A DNA stretch of 64,000 nucleotides, from NCBI RefSeq assembly GCF_024346355.1, contig NZ_JAGQCU010000004.1, positions 62,001-126,000 on the forward strand, written 5' to 3'. This DNA comes from Cyanobium sp. ATX 6A2. GTDB taxonomy: Bacteria; Cyanobacteriota; Cyanobacteriia; PCC-6307; Cyanobiaceae. Below the pieces are notes generated by a model that saw only the letters and a list, made by a program, of their open reading frames with translations, made no database searches and was not told the DNA's origin. Positions 61,279-64,000 of this stretch are shown here, in pieces. Position numbers and translations under genes: made by a program. Position 1 is the first letter of the stretch, and every line of letters begins with the position of its first letter.

Positions 61279-63009
61279 TCACTCCGGCGGCAGCAGGGCC
61301 AGGGCGCTGGCGAGACAGTCGGCCTCTGGGGCGGGCTTGTCGCGGCGCCAGCGGGCGATGCGGGGAAAGCGCACGGCAATGCCGCTCTTGTGGCGGCTGG
61401 AGCGCTGCAGGCCCTCGAAGGCCAGCTCGAACACCTGCAGCGGCTGCACCGCCCGCACCGGGCCGAAGCGCTCGGTGGTGTGGCTGCGGATCCAGCGGTC
61501 GAGCGCGCCGATCTCACCGTCGTTGAGGCCGGAATAGGCCTTGGCGAAGCTCACCAACCGTGGGGGGGTGCTGCCCGGGGCGCTGGGGGGGCGGTTCCAG
61601 AGCCCGAAGGTGTAGTCGGTGAAGAGGTTGGCGCGGCGGCCGCTGCCGGCCTGGGCGTAGAGCAGCACGGCATCGAGGCGGCAGGGGTCGAGCTTGTGTT
61701 TCCACCAGTGCCCCCGCTTGCGGCCGGCCAGGTAGGGGGAGTCGGCGCCCTTCAGCATCAGCCCCTCGGCGCCGGCGTCGCGGGCCTGCTGGCGCCGGGG
61801 CTCCAGCTGCTCCCAGCTCTCCAGGGGCAGCAGCGGGGAGAGGCGCAGGCGCCCGGCTGCGGGGTGCTCCGCCGCCTGCAGATGCCCCTGGATCAGGGAG
61901 TCCAGGGCGGCCCGGCGCTGGCTCAGGGGCCAGGAGCGCCGGTCCTCGCCTCCCTGCTCGAGCAGGTCGTAGGCCAGGAACACCACCGGGCACTCGGCGA
62001 GCAGCCGGCGGCCCGGTGCCTTGCGCCCCAGCCGGCGTTGCAGCCGGGCGAAGGAAGCCGGCCGCCCGGCGCCCTCCGGCCACACGATCACCTCCCCGTC
62101 GAGCACGGTGCCATCGGGCAGGGCGGTTGCCGCCTCCATCAGCTCCGGGAAAGCGTGGTTGATCAGCTCCTCGCCACGGCTCCAGAGAAAGCCCTCGCCA
62201 CCGCGGCGGATCAGCTGGCCGCGGATGCCGTCCCATTTCCACTCGCACAGCCAGGCTGTGGCTGCACCGGCGAGGGCTGCCGCCGCCGGATCGGCAGGCG
62301 GCAGCGCTGAAGCCAGAAAGAACGGATAGGGGCGGCTGGGCACCGCCTCCTCGGCAGCGGCCGGGGCGATCAGCTTGCGGTAGGCCTCGGCCGAGGGCTG
62401 GAATCCGCCCATCAGCCGGTGGGCCAGCAGCGGCTCCTCCAGGTCGCTGAGCTGGGCCAGGGCACGGATCACCAGCCCCTGGGCCACGCCCACACGGAAG
62501 CCACCGGTGAACAGCTTGTTCATCACCAGCAGGGCGCCGGGCTTCAGGTCGCTCCAGAGCTGCCGCACCCGGTGGGCCTGGGGCTCGTGCTCGAGAGCGG
62601 CGGCCGCGGGCAGCAAGGCCTCCATCCACACGTGCAGGGGGCAGGCGTGCAGGGGGGAATGCGGCGGCGACCTCTGCAGCGGGGAGGCCTGGCTGCCGGC
62701 CGGATTCAGCTGCTGCCAGAGCAGGGCGATGGTCTCGGCTGAATCGCCCACGTGGGCATAGCACTCCTCAAACAGCCAGTCCGGCAGCGGCGATCCCTCC
62801 AGGCAGATCTGGCGCAGCCGGCGGCCGGTGATCAGGCGCCGGCGCTGCTTTCCCAGCAGCACCTGCAGGGCCCAGGCGGCATCGGCGGGCGCAGCGCCGC
62901 TGAAGTACTCCACCAGGGCCTCCACCTTGGCGGTGGTGCCGGTGCTCCGGTCCAGCTGCTCCACCAGGGCAACGAACGCTGCCAGCCCGGTCGTTGCGAC
63001 CTCAGCCAT
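61279..63009 (-). CDS. lig: ATP-dependent DNA ligase
   Basis: 576 residues from ATG 63009. The catalytic lysine motif is CEWKWDGIRGQLIRR (KxDG), with GTVLDGEVIVW, GLMLKGADSPYLAGRKRGHWWKHK (motifs IV-V) and an N-terminal helical domain. Its C-terminal OB-fold ends TERFGPVRAVQPLQVFELAF. This is the ligase of the PdeM/Lhr repair set; the chromosome also needs an NAD-dependent ligase, not seen here. Its start overlaps the MscS stop by 8 bases. Confidence 0.94.
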   Translation of the reverse strand: MAEVATTGLAAFVALVEQLDRSTGTTAKVEALVEYFSGAAPADAAWALQVLLGKQRRRLITGRRLRQICLEGSPLPDWLFEECYAHVGDSAETIALLWQQLNPAGSQASPLQRSPPHSPLHACPLHVWMEALLPAAAALEHEPQAHRVRQLWSDLKPGALLVMNKLFTGGFRVGVAQGLVIRALAQLSDLEEPLLAHRLMGGFQPSAEAYRKLIAPAAAEEAVPSRPYPFFLASALPPADPAAAALAGAATAWLCEWKWDGIRGQLIRRGGEGFLWSRGEELINHAFPELMEAATALPDGTVLDGEVIVWPEGAGRPASFARLQRRLGRKAPGRRLLAECPVVFLAYDLLEQGGEDRRSWPLSQRRAALDSLIQGHLQAAEHPAAGRLRLSPLLPLESWEQLEPRRQQARDAGAEGLMLKGADSPYLAGRKRGHWWKHKLDPCRLDAVLLYAQAGSGRRANLFTDYTFGLWNRPPSAPGSTPPRLVSFAKAYSGLNDGEIGALDRWIRSHTTERFGPVRAVQPLQVFELAFEGLQRSSRHKSGIAVRFPRIARWRRDKPAPEADCLASALALLPPE

Positions 63010-63853
63010 CCCTTTCGGACCCGCTCTCCCCCCTGATCCCGGGCCAGCCGGCGGGGAGGTTGGGGTAGGCGAGGCCATGGCGGCGGAAGGCCTGCTTGCT
63101 GCGGCGGATCAGATCGGTGCGATAGGTGAACTCGTCGCGGATGTCCAGCGGGTAGCAGCGCAGTTTGAACTGGGTGCCCCAGGGGTATTCCCGCATGATC
63201 ACGGTCACCGGCAGGCGCAGCTGGGTGTAGGGACTGCTGTAGGCGGCCTGACGCAGAATCGTGATCACGATGTCGCTCTCGATCTGGTGATCGAAGTAGA
63301 AATCCGTGGCCACCTGGGCTTCCAGCGCACCGGTGTTGGCATTGGCGATGGCTTCGGTCCAGGTTTTGTTGTGGGGGATGGTGACGATGTTGTCGTCGGG
63401 GGTGTGCAACTGAATTGCCCGCAGTCCATAGCCCACCATCTCGCCATAATGATCACCGATTTGGATTCGATCTCCCACTCGGTAGGGCGCCTCGAACAAT
63501 GCGACAATGCCGGCAATGATTGAACTCACGTAGTCCTTCAACGCGAAGGCCAGCGCGATCGCGATTGTTCCGGTGATCGCCAGCAGGTTGGTTTGGGAGA
63601 GCTTGAGGAACTGCTGCAGCAGATAGCTGATGGTGGTGATCAGAATGATCGCCTTCCACAACGGCAGCGACTGCTTGATCAGCATGCGAAACCGGCGCGC
63701 CACCTTTTCTGAGGCCCAGGTTGTGGAGACCTCCACCAGCCACATGCCGCCATAGGCGATGCCGATGGCGATCGCCGCCCGCAGCAGCTTCGCCAAGGTG
63801 AGGTCGGTGAACAGGTCGGTGAACACGCTGGAGTTGAGCTGGGCGATCGGCAT
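63002..63853 (-). CDS. MscS-like mechanosensitive ion channel
   Basis: 283 residues from ATG 63853. Three N-terminal helices; the pore-lining TM3 region is LLAITGTIAIALAFALKDYV (Gly/Ala packed). The beta domain starts AGIVALFEAPYRVGDRIQIG DHYGE-like and continues NIVTIPHNKTWTEAIANAN, the usual MscS signature. Releases solutes on hypo-osmotic shock. Stop overlaps the ligase start. Confidence 0.9.
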   Translation of the reverse strand: MPIAQLNSSVFTDLFTDLTLAKLLRAAIAIGIAYGGMWLVEVSTTWASEKVARRFRMLIKQSLPLWKAIILITTISYLLQQFLKLSQTNLLAITGTIAIALAFALKDYVSSIIAGIVALFEAPYRVGDRIQIGDHYGEMVGYGLRAIQLHTPDDNIVTIPHNKTWTEAIANANTGALEAQVATDFYFDHQIESDIVITILRQAAYSSPYTQLRLPVTVIMREYPWGTQFKLRCYPLDIRDEFTYRTDLIRRSKQAFRRHGLAYPNLPAGWPGIRGESGSERDG

Positions 63854-63999
63854 CAGGCGCTCTCCACGAAGAAATTGTTGTTGGCGAGATCGCTGGCGAT
63901 TTGCCCGTAATGGAGGGGCGACACCATCAGGATGTCGCCCCGGGTCTCCAGGATTCCCTGGCGCAGCAGCCACTGGGTCCGGGCTTCAACCCGGCCATC
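63853..63999 (-). CDS. 3' end of an unidentified gene
   Basis: The last 48 residues of a protein whose start lies beyond the window edge: ARTQWLLRQGILETRGDILM, then VSPLHYGQIASDLANNNFFV and ESA-stop. Its stop TGA shares one base with the MscS start (TGATG), so the two are coupled. Too little sequence to identify. Confidence 0.65.
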   Translation of the reverse strand, partial: DGRVEARTQWLLRQGILETRGDILMVSPLHYGQIASDLANNNFFVESA

Positions 64000-64000
64000 T

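Overview
The window is a GC-rich, gene-dense bacterial chromosome segment from a picocyanobacterium, most likely Cyanobium or a close Synechococcus relative. The evidence is the phosphoribulokinase gene, the orange carotenoid protein operon (ocp-crtW-frp), a thylakoid-lumen type thioredoxin-fold protein, several families known mainly from cyanobacteria (DUF3685, DUF3727, UPF0182, cyanobacterial YqeG) and a nickel-dependent guanidine-use operon of the kind first worked out in Synechocystis. I see no rRNA, tRNA or CRISPR array.

Layout. 1-7.3 kb: 3' part of an FtsH protease, a bicupin, a MoaD-like sulfur carrier beside threonine synthase, and a large UPF0182 membrane protein. 7.3-18.3 kb: mostly minus-strand housekeeping genes (class II FBP aldolase, a Gfo/Idh oxidoreductase, accD, prepilin peptidase, prk, leuB, lpxD, proB, a YqeG phosphatase, DUF3727, ruvX). 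18.3-22.3 kb: a GNAT-like protein, a CofE-like protein and a PhoH-family ATPase. 22.3-26.4 kb: an AT-richer accessory island that I read as a decayed integron. It holds an IntI-type integrase pseudogene, three good attC recombination sites, three cassette-like genes (unknown, two-helix membrane protein, cupin) and a truncated second tyrosine recombinase. 26.4-29.9 kb: glnT-type glutamine synthetase, a MetX-like hydrolase and a desaturase.

30.0-35.2 kb is a guanidine operon: a guanidine-I (ykkC) riboswitch, the guanidine hydrolase gdmH, its HypA/HypB-type nickel chaperones and an ABC transporter (binding protein, permease, ATPase). The sequence alone would invite the name agmatinase, but the riboswitch and partner genes decide it. 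35.3-41 kb: tenA, fumC, the lumenal protein, DUF3685, a Fur regulator and hisA. 41-49.5 kb: an AEC transporter, a CSP41-like epimerase, pgsA, a COQ4-like protein, a CBS protein, a HAD hydrolase, a PdeM-type phosphoesterase, a GST and an unusual fusion of a sigma-54-type AAA+ domain with a membrane polyferredoxin.

49.4-64 kb: a 26-residue membrane peptide, a PAS-GGDEF cyclase, a PspA-like coiled coil with a PstS-like protein, the Lhr-type ligase-associated helicase, DUF350, two novel membrane-anchored proteins, an aminopropyltransferase fused to membrane helices, the frp-crtW-ocp photoprotection operon, a DUF4178-like protein, an ATP-dependent DNA ligase and an MscS channel. Two functional sets are scattered here among other genes: PdeM + Lhr helicase + ATP ligase (DNA repair), and PspA + DUF350 + DUF4178 + aminopropyltransferase (probably an envelope or polyamine-linked system). 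Many neighbours overlap by 4 bases (ATGA, GTGA or TTGA), so translational coupling is common.
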